From positions 18,342-82,341 of the forward strand of contig NZ_JBDVFA010000013.1 of NCBI RefSeq assembly GCF_039941195.1: a DNA stretch of 64,000 nucleotides, written 5' to 3'. The DNA is from Aurantibacter_A sp039941195 (GTDB taxonomy: Bacteria; Bacteroidota; Bacteroidia; Flavobacteriales; Flavobacteriaceae). The position numbers were made by a program, and so were the translations under genes. The notes under the pieces are model-generated. The model worked only from the letters and a program-made list of their open reading frames with translations. It made no database searches and was not told the DNA's origin. Below, one piece after another: positions 46,941 through 54,932 of this stretch (position 1 is the first letter of the stretch; each line of letters starts with the position of its first letter).

Positions 46941-49721
46941 CTACAATTTCTTTTTCACTGCAACTTCCTGGAAGCATTCAACAATATCACCTTCTTTAAT
47001 ATCATTGTAGTTTTTAATTTGCAAACCACAATCATACCCTTTAGCAACCTCCTTGGCATCATCTTTAAATCGTTTTAAAGAAGCTAATTCACCAGTATAA
47101 ACTACAACTCCATCACGAATTAATCGTATTCCTCCATTTCTAAATATCTTACCAGAAGTTACCATACATCCTGCAATAGTTCCAACCTTAGAAATTTTGA
47201 ATGTTTCACGAATTTCAGCATTACCAGTAATCTCTTCTTTAATTTCTGGTGAAAGCATACCCTCCATTGCATCTTTCAAGTCATTTATGGCATCATAAAT
47301 AATTGAGTACATTCTGATATCGATTTCTTCCTTATCAGCAATATCCCTTGCATTACCCATTGGTCTTACATTAAACCCGATAACAATAGCATCAGAAGCA
47401 GAAGCTAATAATACATCAGATTCTGTAATAGCACCCACACCTTTGTGAATAATATTTACCTGTATTTCTGCAGTTGATAGTTTTTGGAATGAATCTGTTA
47501 ATGCTTCAACAGAACCATCCACATCACCCTTCAAGATAATATTAAGTTCTTTAAAGTCACCTAAGGCAATTCTACGACCAATTTCGTCTAGTGTTATATG
47601 ACGTTGCGTACGTACTGATTGCTCACGTTGCAATTGAGAGCGCTTTGTTGCAATTTGCTTAGCCTCTCTCTCATCATCCATTACATTAAAACGATCACCT
47701 GCCTGTGGAGCACCATCTAAACCTAATATTGAAATCGGAGTTGCTGGTCCTGCAGATTGCACTTCTTTACCGCGCTCATCATGCATTGCCTTAACTTTAC
47801 CACTATGTGTGCCAGCTAATACATAATCACCAATTTTTAATGTACCATTTTGCACTAAAATCGTAGATACATAACCACGACCTTTATCCAAAAATGCTTC
47901 AACAACAGTACCGGATGACATTCTATCCGGATTTGCTTTAAGCTCTAACAATTCAGCCTCTAAAAGAACTTTTTCTAATAATTCCTTAACACCATCGCCT
48001 GTTTTAGCTGAAATATCATGTGATTGAATTTTACCACCCCAATCTTCAACTAATAGATTCATCTGAGCTAAACCTTCTTTAATCTTATCAGGATTTGCAG
48101 CTGGTCTATCTATCTTATTAATAGCAAATACAATCGGAACTCCAGCAGCTTGCGCGTGACTAATAGCTTCTTTTGTTTGCGGCATTATATCATCATCCGC
48201 AGCAATTACAATAACAGCAATATCAGTAACCTGTGCACCTCTCGCACGCATAGCCGTAAAGGCTTCGTGACCAGGAGTATCTAAAAATGTAATTTTCTGC
48301 CCTCCTTCTAATTGAACACCATACGCACCAATATGCTGCGTAATACCTCCACTTTCACCTGCAATTACATTTGCTTCACGAACATAATCCAATAATGATG
48401 TTTTACCATGATCAACATGTCCCATTACTGTTACAATCGGAGCACGTGGCTTCAAATCTTCAGCCGCATCAACTTCCTCTACAATTGCCTCTTCAATGTC
48501 TGAAGTGACAAACTCAACCTCATAGCCAAATTCTTCAGCAACAATAGATAATGTTTCAGCATCCAATCTTTGGTTCATGGTAACCATGATACCTAAAGAC
48601 ATACAAGCAGAGATAATCTGCGTTGTAGAAACATCCATCATTGTAGCAACTTCACTTGCAGTTACAAATTCAGTTACTTTTAAAATTTTACTTTCTAATT
48701 CTTGTTGTTCTAAATCTTTTTCAGTCTGCTCACGGTGTTGATCACGCTTGCTTCTTCTATATTTAGCACCCTTGCCCTTCTTAGATTTTCCTTGAAGTTT
48801 CTCTAGAGTTTCACGTACTTGTTTTTGCACATCCTCCTCTGTAGGCTCTACTTTCGGTGTATTAAAACGTTTGTTACCTGCTGCCGCTTTTCTCGCTGCA
48901 AAAGAATTATCTTTTCTACCACCGCCGCCTCCGCCAGTATTACTAACAATACGTCTTCTACGCTTTTTGCGATCGTTGTTATCAGAGGATTTAGGTGCTG
49001 GCTTTTTCTTCTCAGGTTTTTTAAACTGATCAAGATTTATCTTATCGCCAGTAATTTTTGGTCCCGAAAGTTTTTTATACTGAGTTTTTATTTTCTCGGC
49101 ATTTCTAGGATCAACTTCTGCTGGTGTTTCTGGCTTAGTCTCTTCTTTCTTTACTTCCTTTACTTCTTTCTCAGCCTTAGCTTCTACAACTTCCTTTTTA
49201 ACTTCAGGAGTCTCAATTTTTTGGGATATAATTTTTGGACCTTTTAATTTCGGTGCCTCAATTTTAACCTCCTCTATCTTTACCTTTTCAACTGGTTTAG
49301 GATCCTCAATTACAGGTTTCTCTATTTTTTCCGGTTCTGGCTTCTTAGCCTTTTTCCCATCAAGATCAATTTTGCCAACAGTTTTAGGACCAGACAATTC
49401 TACCTTAGCCTTAACAACCTCATTTGCAGAAGATCTTCTCTCACGAGCTACTCTTCGCTCCTCTTGCTCTTGTTCTGCACGAACACGTATTGCTTCTTTC
49501 TCTTTCCGTTTCTCTTCGCCGACTTCTTTAGATGCAACTTTCTTGCTCATATCAGTCTGAAACTCATCTTGGAGCACTTGATATATTTCATTGGATATTT
49601 TTGTGGTAGGCCTTGCCTCCACATCATGACCTTTAGACGCTAAATAATCTACCGCCCGGTCCAATGAAATATTAAGCTCCCTAAGGACCTTATTAAGTCT
49701 TATCGTTGCATTTCCTGCCAT
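46941..49721 (-). CDS. infB: Translation initiation factor IF-2
   Basis: IF-2 is the GTPase that brings initiator tRNA to the ribosome. The 926 residues have an N-terminal IF2_N motif (IRLNKVLRELNISLDRAVDY). A long charged region rich in Lys, Glu and Pro follows (about 70-340), with repeats of the type LSGPKxxG. The G domain is complete (VMGHVDHGKTSLLDYV, DTPGHEAF, NKIDRPAANP), then domains II-IV ending KNYNDIKEGDIVECFQEV. The low-complexity region explains several long antisense reading frames here, which are not genes. It is the last gene of the rimP-nusA-infB set. Confidence 0.97.
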   Translation of the reverse strand: MAGNATIRLNKVLRELNISLDRAVDYLASKGHDVEARPTTKISNEIYQVLQDEFQTDMSKKVASKEVGEEKRKEKEAIRVRAEQEQEERRVARERRSSANEVVKAKVELSGPKTVGKIDLDGKKAKKPEPEKIEKPVIEDPKPVEKVKIEEVKIEAPKLKGPKIISQKIETPEVKKEVVEAKAEKEVKEVKKEETKPETPAEVDPRNAEKIKTQYKKLSGPKITGDKINLDQFKKPEKKKPAPKSSDNNDRKKRRRRIVSNTGGGGGGRKDNSFAARKAAAGNKRFNTPKVEPTEEDVQKQVRETLEKLQGKSKKGKGAKYRRSKRDQHREQTEKDLEQQELESKILKVTEFVTASEVATMMDVSTTQIISACMSLGIMVTMNQRLDAETLSIVAEEFGYEVEFVTSDIEEAIVEEVDAAEDLKPRAPIVTVMGHVDHGKTSLLDYVREANVIAGESGGITQHIGAYGVQLEGGQKITFLDTPGHEAFTAMRARGAQVTDIAVIVIAADDDIMPQTKEAISHAQAAGVPIVFAINKIDRPAANPDKIKEGLAQMNLLVEDWGGKIQSHDISAKTGDGVKELLEKVLLEAELLELKANPDRMSSGTVVEAFLDKGRGYVSTILVQNGTLKIGDYVLAGTHSGKVKAMHDERGKEVQSAGPATPISILGLDGAPQAGDRFNVMDDEREAKQIATKRSQLQREQSVRTQRHITLDEIGRRIALGDFKELNIILKGDVDGSVEALTDSFQKLSTAEIQVNIIHKGVGAITESDVLLASASDAIVIGFNVRPMGNARDIADKEEIDIRMYSIIYDAINDLKDAMEGMLSPEIKEEITGNAEIRETFKISKVGTIAGCMVTSGKIFRNGGIRLIRDGVVVYTGELASLKRFKDDAKEVAKGYDCGLQIKNYNDIKEGDIVECFQEVAVKKKL

Positions 49722-49761
49722 AAATGATATTACTTTTCTGCAATTTTTCGCTAATATATAG

Positions 49762-50994
49762 CTATTCTTCCAATTCTTCTTTTAGTATTCTTACAACTTC
49801 TGAAATTGTCTCTTCTTCTAAATCGGTACGCTTTACTAAATCAGACACATCTTGCTCTAAAACACTTCTAGCTGTATCCATACCAATTTTCTTGAATTCT
49901 TCAATAATCCAAGCATCTATTTCATCAGAGAATTCAGTTAATTCAACATCTTCCTCAACACCCTCTCTAAACACATCGATTTCATAACCAGTAAGTTTGC
50001 CAGCTAAACGAATGTTATGACCACCTCTACCTATTGCTTTAGAAACTTCTTCAGGTTTTAAATACACCTGAGCCGTCATTTTTTCATCGTTCAATTTCAC
50101 AGACGAAACTCTTGCTGGACTCAAAGCTCTTGTCACTAACAACTGAGGATTACTAGTCCAGTTAATAACATCTATATTTTCATTACCTAATTCACGAACA
50201 ATACCATGAATACGAGAACCCTTCATTCCAACACAAGCACCCACTGGATCAATACGATCATCATATGAATCAACAGCAACTTTGGCTTTTTCACCAGGAA
50301 TACGAACGGCTTTTTTAATGGTAATTAAACCATCGAAAACCTCAGGAATTTCTTGAAAAAACAATTGTTCCAAAAATTTAGGTGACGCTCTTGACATTAT
50401 AATAGAAGGCTTACTACCTTTTAATTCAACGCTTTCGATTATACCTCTAACGTTATCACCTTTTCTAAAAAAGTCTGAAGGTATTTGTCTATCCTTTGGA
50501 AGGATAATTTCATTTCCTTCATCATCAAGCAAAATAATAGCTTTATGTCTAATATGATGTACTTCAGCAGTATAAATCTCTCCTTCAAGATCTTTAAATT
50601 GCTTATATATGGTAGTATTATCGTGTTCGTGAATTTTAGAAATCAAATTTTGACGCAATGCCAAAATAGCTCTTCTTCCTAAATCTATTAATTTAACCTC
50701 TTCCGATACATCTTCACCAACTTCAAAATCGGGCTCAATTTTTTGAGCCTCAGCTAAAGAAATTTCCTCATTAGGATCTTCAACTTCACCGTTTTCTACA
50801 ACGATTCTATTTCTCCAAATTTCTAAATCCCCTTTATCGGGGTTTATTATGATATCAAAATTGTCATCAGAACCAAACTTACGCTTAAGGGCACCTCTAA
50901 AGACTTCCTCCAAAATAGCCATTAACGTTACTCTATCAATGAATTTATCATCTTTGAATTCGGAGAACGATTCAATCAATGCAATATTTTCCAT
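49762..50994 (-). CDS. nusA: Transcription termination/antitermination factor NusA
   Basis: NusA binds RNA polymerase and RNA, affecting pausing, termination and antitermination. The 410 residues hold the N-terminal polymerase-binding domain (EVFRGALKRKFGSDDNFD), an S1 domain (LEGEIYTAEVHHIRHKAIIL), and two KH domains with RIDPVGACVGMKGSRIHGIV and EVSKAIGRGGHNIRLAGKL. A short acidic C-terminus has none of the extra repeats of the E. coli protein, as usual in this phylum. It starts 12 bases after the rimP stop. Confidence 0.97.
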   Translation of the reverse strand: MENIALIESFSEFKDDKFIDRVTLMAILEEVFRGALKRKFGSDDNFDIIINPDKGDLEIWRNRIVVENGEVEDPNEEISLAEAQKIEPDFEVGEDVSEEVKLIDLGRRAILALRQNLISKIHEHDNTTIYKQFKDLEGEIYTAEVHHIRHKAIILLDDEGNEIILPKDRQIPSDFFRKGDNVRGIIESVELKGSKPSIIMSRASPKFLEQLFFQEIPEVFDGLITIKKAVRIPGEKAKVAVDSYDDRIDPVGACVGMKGSRIHGIVRELGNENIDVINWTSNPQLLVTRALSPARVSSVKLNDEKMTAQVYLKPEEVSKAIGRGGHNIRLAGKLTGYEIDVFREGVEEDVELTEFSDEIDAWIIEEFKKIGMDTARSVLEQDVSDLVKRTDLEEETISEVVRILKEELEE

Positions 50995-51006
50995 CAGTAA
51001 TTACAA

Positions 51007-51468
51007 TTAAAATTTTAATACAACTTTAGCTTCTTTTATTTCAGAAAACTCAATTTCTTGTTTTTTCTGAACTGTCACTTTTCCCTTTCCAATAGGCTTC
51101 GGCTCCCTAGCTTTCCACTCAAGCACGATTCCATTTTCAGTGGTTCCAGTTAAATTTCCTTCGAAAGAATCTTCATTAGTTCTAACCTTTAACTTTCTTC
51201 CGATATTTTTTCTAAACTGCCTTGGCATAACAAGCGGTGATGCCGCCCCAGCCGAAGTAACTTCTAAAGAAAAATCGGTTTCTTCACGATCCAGATTATG
51301 CTCAATAGCTCTACTAACTCGCATACAATCCTTTAATGAAATGCCATTATCACCATCCAAAACCACCTTAATAGAATTGTCGGTAGCAATTGAAAAATCG
51401 ATTAAAAATAATGATTCATCTTCTTTTAAAGCCCCATCTAAAAGCGTTTTTACCTGTTCTTTCAGCAT
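51007..51468 (-). CDS. rimP: Ribosome maturation factor RimP
   Basis: RimP assists assembly of the 30S ribosomal subunit. The protein has the N-terminal alpha/beta domain with CMRVSRAIEHNLDREETDFS and LEVTSAGAASPLVMPRQF, and a C-terminal SH3-like domain with NIGRKLKVRTNEDSFEGNL. The frame could begin at a TTG (51480), but the ATG at 51468 (MLKEQVKTLL) is normal and lies just behind the leader terminator; it gives 153 residues. nusA and infB follow. Confidence 0.95.
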   Translation of the reverse strand: MLKEQVKTLLDGALKEDESLFLIDFSIATDNSIKVVLDGDNGISLKDCMRVSRAIEHNLDREETDFSLEVTSAGAASPLVMPRQFRKNIGRKLKVRTNEDSFEGNLTGTTENGIVLEWKAREPKPIGKGKVTVQKKQEIEFSEIKEAKVVLKF

Positions 51469-51481
51469 AAAATTTAGCAAT

Positions 51482-51506
51482 AAAAAAGAGGACTTATTGT
51501 CCCCTC
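51482..51506 (-). terminator. Intrinsic terminator in the rimP leader (likely attenuator)
   Basis: On the minus strand GAGGGGAC, a 5-base loop AATAA and GTCCTCTT form an 8-base stem (two G-U pairs), followed by a T run. It lies between the rimP promoter and the rimP ATG, ending 13 bases before it. A terminator inside a leader implies control by read-through. Confidence 0.65.
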
Positions 51507-51508
51507 AT
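51494..51508 (-). other. Four-codon reading frame in the rimP leader
   Basis: ATG AGG GGA CAA TAA covers the 5' arm and the loop of the leader terminator. A ribosome on it would prevent the hairpin. No clear ribosome binding site is seen, so translation is only a possibility. Confidence 0.25.
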
Positions 51509-51535
51509 GAATACTTCGATATCCTTTCAGTGGCA

Positions 51536-51568
51536 CAAATATACATAAATTTTTGATTTTACTTACAA
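51536..51568 (-). promoter_or_regulatory. Promoter of rimP-nusA-infB
   Basis: Minus strand: TATATTTG at 51536-51543 matches TAnnTTTG and a TTG lies 22 bases upstream at 51566-51568. Transcription would begin near 51530, giving a leader of about 60 bases that contains the terminator hairpin. Confidence 0.6.
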
Positions 51569-51694
51569 CCTTAGTTTGAAGTTTCTATCGTATTTTTTTC
51601 TTGCAAATCATCAAAGATTAAATAACAAGCTTTAACTTTCGTAATATTAACACTTGTTTTCTATCCTTTTTTAAGGATTCCTAAAAACCCGACC

Positions 51695-53026
51695 ATGGAA
51701 ATTTTCTCTTCATACAATATGATTATCGGTGCCGCAGCCATTGTAATTATCTCATTTTGGTTTAACGGCATTTCCAAAAAAACAAACATTCCGTCAGTTC
51801 TAATGCTTATTGTTTTAGGTATTATACTTCAATTTGGGCTTAAGTATTTTATGGGTGACGCTATAGATTTTGAACAAAGCCTAAGAGGTACATTGGAAAT
51901 AATTGGTACGGTAGGCTTAATAATGATTGTTCTTGAAGCTGCATTAGAACTCGAGTTAAAAAGAGAAAAATTAGTTCCAATTCTAAAATCTATGGCTATC
52001 GCATTAGTAGGACTTATCGGTTCAGCTTGGATTGCAGCCTTAATACTTTATCAGTTTATTGAAGGCATGACTATGCAAGCAGCTTGGTTATACGCCACCC
52101 CTTTATCCATTCTTTCCTCGGCAATAATCATACCTAGTGTAAGCGGTCTAAGCGCTAACAAAAAAGAATTTCACATTTACGAAAGTACTTTCTCAGACAT
52201 TATGGGAATTATGATGTTTTACTTTTTAACCGGTGGCCTTAACCCTGAAACAGATTCTGGAGCAGCTGGATTTGCAGGCAACATAGTATTAACAATTGTT
52301 ATAGCCATAATCGCTAGTTATGCCCTTGTATTAATTTTTCAGCGAATAAAAAGCCAAGCTAAGCAATTTTTATTAATTGCAGTATTACTATTATTATATG
52401 CTATTGGTAAAAAAATGCACTTATCATCACTTATTATAATTTTGATTTTTGGTCTTGTCATTGCAAATGTCAAATTATTCTTCCCAGGTAAAACAGCTAT
52501 TTTTTTGGAGAAAGAAAAAATGCATCAGATTTATCATGAACTACACATAATTACTTTAGAAACCGCCTTTGTTGTTCGAACATTTTTCTTTGTAATTTTT
52601 GGAATTACCATCGTTCTAAGCTCCCTATTTAATCTAACTGTTGTTTTTGTTAGTTTACTAATTATTGCTTCTATTTATCTTATTAGATTTCTAATCCTCA
52701 AAGTATTTATTGGAAAAGACATTACCCCGCAACTATTTATTGCACCAAGAGGTCTTATAACGGTTCTTTTGTTTTATGCTATACCCGAGGAAGCTCAAGT
52801 AGCTACTTTTGAATCTGGTATTTTACTTTTTGTAATTATCGCAACTAGCTTAGTTATGACATGGGCCATGATTAAAGACAAACGAAAAATGAACACCCTT
52901 CTAGATGAAATAGATGAGGAAGTAATGGAACGAAACGAAGCAGAAGACATGCTTAACAAAACAGGCGAATACCAAGAGGAACTACCACCAGAGGAAGACG
53001 ATTCATTTAAGACCACTGAGGACTAA
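51695..53026 (+). CDS. Cation:proton antiporter (CPA family)
   Basis: A 443-residue inner-membrane antiporter, likely exchanging sodium or potassium for protons. About twelve helices are seen. LEAALELELKREKL, with charged residues in a membrane context, and ATPLSILSSAIIIPSVSGLS follow the NhaP/KefB-like pattern. A late FIAPRGLITVLLFYAIP is the conserved region near the end of the membrane part. The last 60 residues are very acidic and cytoplasmic (NEAEDMLNKTGEYQEELPPE). It is divergent from rimP, and two plus-strand genes follow closely. The ion is not readable. Confidence 0.87.
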   Translation: MEIFSSYNMIIGAAAIVIISFWFNGISKKTNIPSVLMLIVLGIILQFGLKYFMGDAIDFEQSLRGTLEIIGTVGLIMIVLEAALELELKREKLVPILKSMAIALVGLIGSAWIAALILYQFIEGMTMQAAWLYATPLSILSSAIIIPSVSGLSANKKEFHIYESTFSDIMGIMMFYFLTGGLNPETDSGAAGFAGNIVLTIVIAIIASYALVLIFQRIKSQAKQFLLIAVLLLLYAIGKKMHLSSLIIILIFGLVIANVKLFFPGKTAIFLEKEKMHQIYHELHIITLETAFVVRTFFFVIFGITIVLSSLFNLTVVFVSLLIIASIYLIRFLILKVFIGKDITPQLFIAPRGLITVLLFYAIPEEAQVATFESGILLFVIIATSLVMTWAMIKDKRKMNTLLDEIDEEVMERNEAEDMLNKTGEYQEELPPEEDDSFKTTED

Positions 53027-53056
53027 CAAAATTTATACTAGATAATCCCCAAATAA

Positions 53057-54121
53057 ATGAATCGAAATATTGTTTTTATTTTGCTCCTCACAGTGCTAAC
53101 TTCATGTAATTTTAAGAATAATCAATCAGCAGCAAGGCCTATTGATGACAAAAACAAAATAACCTCACCTATTGCATTAATGAAAAAAATGCAAATAGCT
53201 CTACATAATAAAGATTCTAACACAATTGCTAATTTCCTTATTAAAGATTCTACTAGAACACCTACTATGGCTAAGGCCTTAGCTGAATTAATTATAGAAT
53301 TAAAAAACGGAAGCTATTATCAATTTAGGGAGCAAAACATAAAAATTTTTAAAAACTTGGACTTTAAACTACCTACCGGTACTGCACGTATTATGTTTGA
53401 TATTGGTATGCTTCCAAGTTTCAGCACATTTGCAGAAAACGGCATCTACATTAAAGACAAGAACAAATTAACATATCACTTTTCTAACGAAAAGTCCGAA
53501 ACTACATTTAGTATTAATCATGAAATGGAGATAAAAATAACGGATGATGGAATCAAGTTTTGGCCCGTTGGAATTCAACAAAGCAAAGCAATAATTTATA
53601 CAAATCAGATAATAAATAATTTAGAATCAGCCATTACAAGTACTTCCAAAAAATTCAAACAACAAGAAAATTTAGATAATCTTATCAAATCCGCTGTAGG
53701 CGAAACATCCCTTACCTATAAAAAAAGCCCCGCAAATGGTAAAATAGAAGGTCGTAATTGGAAATTTCATAGTGGTAAAGCCGAAAAAGGATGGTTTGCA
53801 GGTAAGTATAAATACCTTATACAATTAACTAATCTTGAAGTGGAAAATGACTGCGAAAAAAATATAAATAATGATTATTACCAACTTCAATTAAGAAATG
53901 CAGGGGACTACAACTTAGCATATTCTGATTGCATTTTAACTATTTACAAAAAACAAAAAGACACCAAGGAGACAACTATAAACACACAAACTATAATTGA
54001 TGGCAAAGTGAGTATTGAAATTGACAATAACAACAAATTTATTACTGGAAAAATAGCAGGTAAGTTGGATGATAACAACTATATAAATGGCACTTTTACT
54101 ATACCTATCTGCGATAACTAG
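53057..54121 (+). CDS. Lipoprotein of unknown function
   Basis: A 354-residue protein with a lipoprotein signal (IVFILLLTVLTSCNFKNNQ, lipid on Cys about 17). The N-terminal half has helical stretches (IALMKKMQIALHNKDSNTIA, MAKALAELIIELKNG). The C-terminal half, about 240-354, looks like an all-beta domain ending KLDDNNYINGTFTIPICDN, with a cysteine pair (about 289, 311) and a last one near the end. I do not recognise the family. It follows the antiporter by 30 bases and precedes the RNA methylase by 34, so it may be in one transcript with them. Confidence 0.75.
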   Translation: MNRNIVFILLLTVLTSCNFKNNQSAARPIDDKNKITSPIALMKKMQIALHNKDSNTIANFLIKDSTRTPTMAKALAELIIELKNGSYYQFREQNIKIFKNLDFKLPTGTARIMFDIGMLPSFSTFAENGIYIKDKNKLTYHFSNEKSETTFSINHEMEIKITDDGIKFWPVGIQQSKAIIYTNQIINNLESAITSTSKKFKQQENLDNLIKSAVGETSLTYKKSPANGKIEGRNWKFHSGKAEKGWFAGKYKYLIQLTNLEVENDCEKNINNDYYQLQLRNAGDYNLAYSDCILTIYKKQKDTKETTINTQTIIDGKVSIEIDNNNKFITGKIAGKLDDNNYINGTFTIPICDN

Positions 54122-54155
54122 TTCTTTTTTAATTTTATAGATAATCTCACACTTA

Positions 54156-54617
54156 ATGCAACCAGACAATTTTACCACTAGTTTCTTTGGCATAGGAATA
54201 CAAAATGGAAAAACACCAGAGAATTTAGGAGTCTTATGGCGTACTGCTCAAAATTTAGGTGCAAGTTTCATCTTTACAATTGGCAAAAGATATGCGAACC
54301 AAGCATGTGATACACATAATGCAGTAAAATCATTACCTTACTACCACTACAAAGACTTTAAATCCTTTTTTGAGCACTTACCAAAAGGTGTAAGGGTAGT
54401 AGGAATTGAAAAAACAGCTAGTGCTGAAAGTTTAGAAAATTTCGCACACCCCAAACGCTGTGTTTATCTATTAGGAGCAGAAGATAATGGGCTGACTGTT
54501 GAAGCCATTGAACGCTCCCATTTTTTAGTGCAATTTGATTCTGAATTTAGTCTAAATGTTGCGGTAGCAGGAAGCATTGTTCTTTATGACAGAAGCAGAA
54601 ACAAGCCAATGCAATAA
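54156..54617 (+). CDS. SpoU/TrmH-family RNA 2'-O-methyltransferase
   Basis: A minimal SPOUT methylase of 153 residues that lacks the RNA-binding extension of larger TrmH proteins, as in TrmL. The knot motifs are present: GIQNGKTPENLGVLWRTAQN (motif 1, with the Asn and Arg), YLLGAEDNGLTVEAI (motif 2) and FSLNVAVAGSIVLYDRS (motif 3, at the S-adenosylmethionine knot). It probably methylates a tRNA ribose; the target is not known. Confidence 0.85.
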   Translation: MQPDNFTTSFFGIGIQNGKTPENLGVLWRTAQNLGASFIFTIGKRYANQACDTHNAVKSLPYYHYKDFKSFFEHLPKGVRVVGIEKTASAESLENFAHPKRCVYLLGAEDNGLTVEAIERSHFLVQFDSEFSLNVAVAGSIVLYDRSRNKPMQ

Positions 54618-54643
54618 CATCACTGACTAAAAGATATAAAAAC

Positions 54644-54676
54644 AAAAAAATCCCAATGTTAAAAAACATCAGGATT
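54644..54676 (-). terminator. Intrinsic terminator of the tRNA-Gln gene
   Basis: Minus strand: AATCC...GGATT and ATGTT...AACAT form a stem with a small internal loop, followed by seven T. It lies 15 bases after the tRNA 3' end. The plus strand has no T run here, so it does not serve the methylase gene. Confidence 0.7.
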
Positions 54677-54690
54677 CTTCTTCAACTCTG

Positions 54691-54762
54691 TTGGCCCACA
54701 AGGACTCGAACCTTGAATGACGGTACCAAAAACCGGAGTGTTGCCAATTACACCATGGGCCA
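54691..54762 (-). tRNA. trnQ: tRNA-Gln (anticodon UUG)
   Basis: The 72 bases fold into a full cloverleaf: acceptor TGGCCCA/TGGGCCA with discriminator A, D stem GTGT/ACAC, anticodon loop TTTTGGT with anticodon TTG, and T stem CAAGG/CCTTG around TTCGAGT. The 3' CCA is not encoded. The anticodon stem has one C-U mismatch at pair 27-43. Confidence 0.96.
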
Positions 54763-54780
54763 ATACTTTGTTAGAGCGTG

Positions 54781-54810
54781 CAAATTTAAAACAAAGTTTG
54801 GTTTGCACAA
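54781..54810 (-). promoter_or_regulatory. Promoter of tRNA-Gln
   Basis: Minus strand: TAAATTTG at 54781-54788 and TTG at 54808-54810 with 19 bases between, a close match to the Bacteroidota consensus. The -7 box is 18 bases before the tRNA 5' end. Confidence 0.65.
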
Positions 54811-54932
54811 ACATTTTTTAAGACAATACTCGAAAAAATAACTGCGAGTACTTGTTAAAGCTTTATAAAATATAACTACTCATATTTATATTTATTACTA
54901 AATTCGTGCCGACGATAAACCTTATTCATAGT

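Noticed and set aside
48819..49247. 142-codon plus-strand frame
   Set aside because: It is antisense to the Lys/Glu-rich region of infB; its Phe/Leu-rich composition is the complement of that low-complexity coding DNA.
48960..49500. Repeated LSGPK-type segments as a possible repeat element
   Set aside because: They are the usual repetitive linker of IF-2 in this phylum, in frame and inside infB.
54656..54841. 61-codon plus-strand frame
   Set aside because: It runs across the tRNA-Gln gene and its promoter on the other strand.
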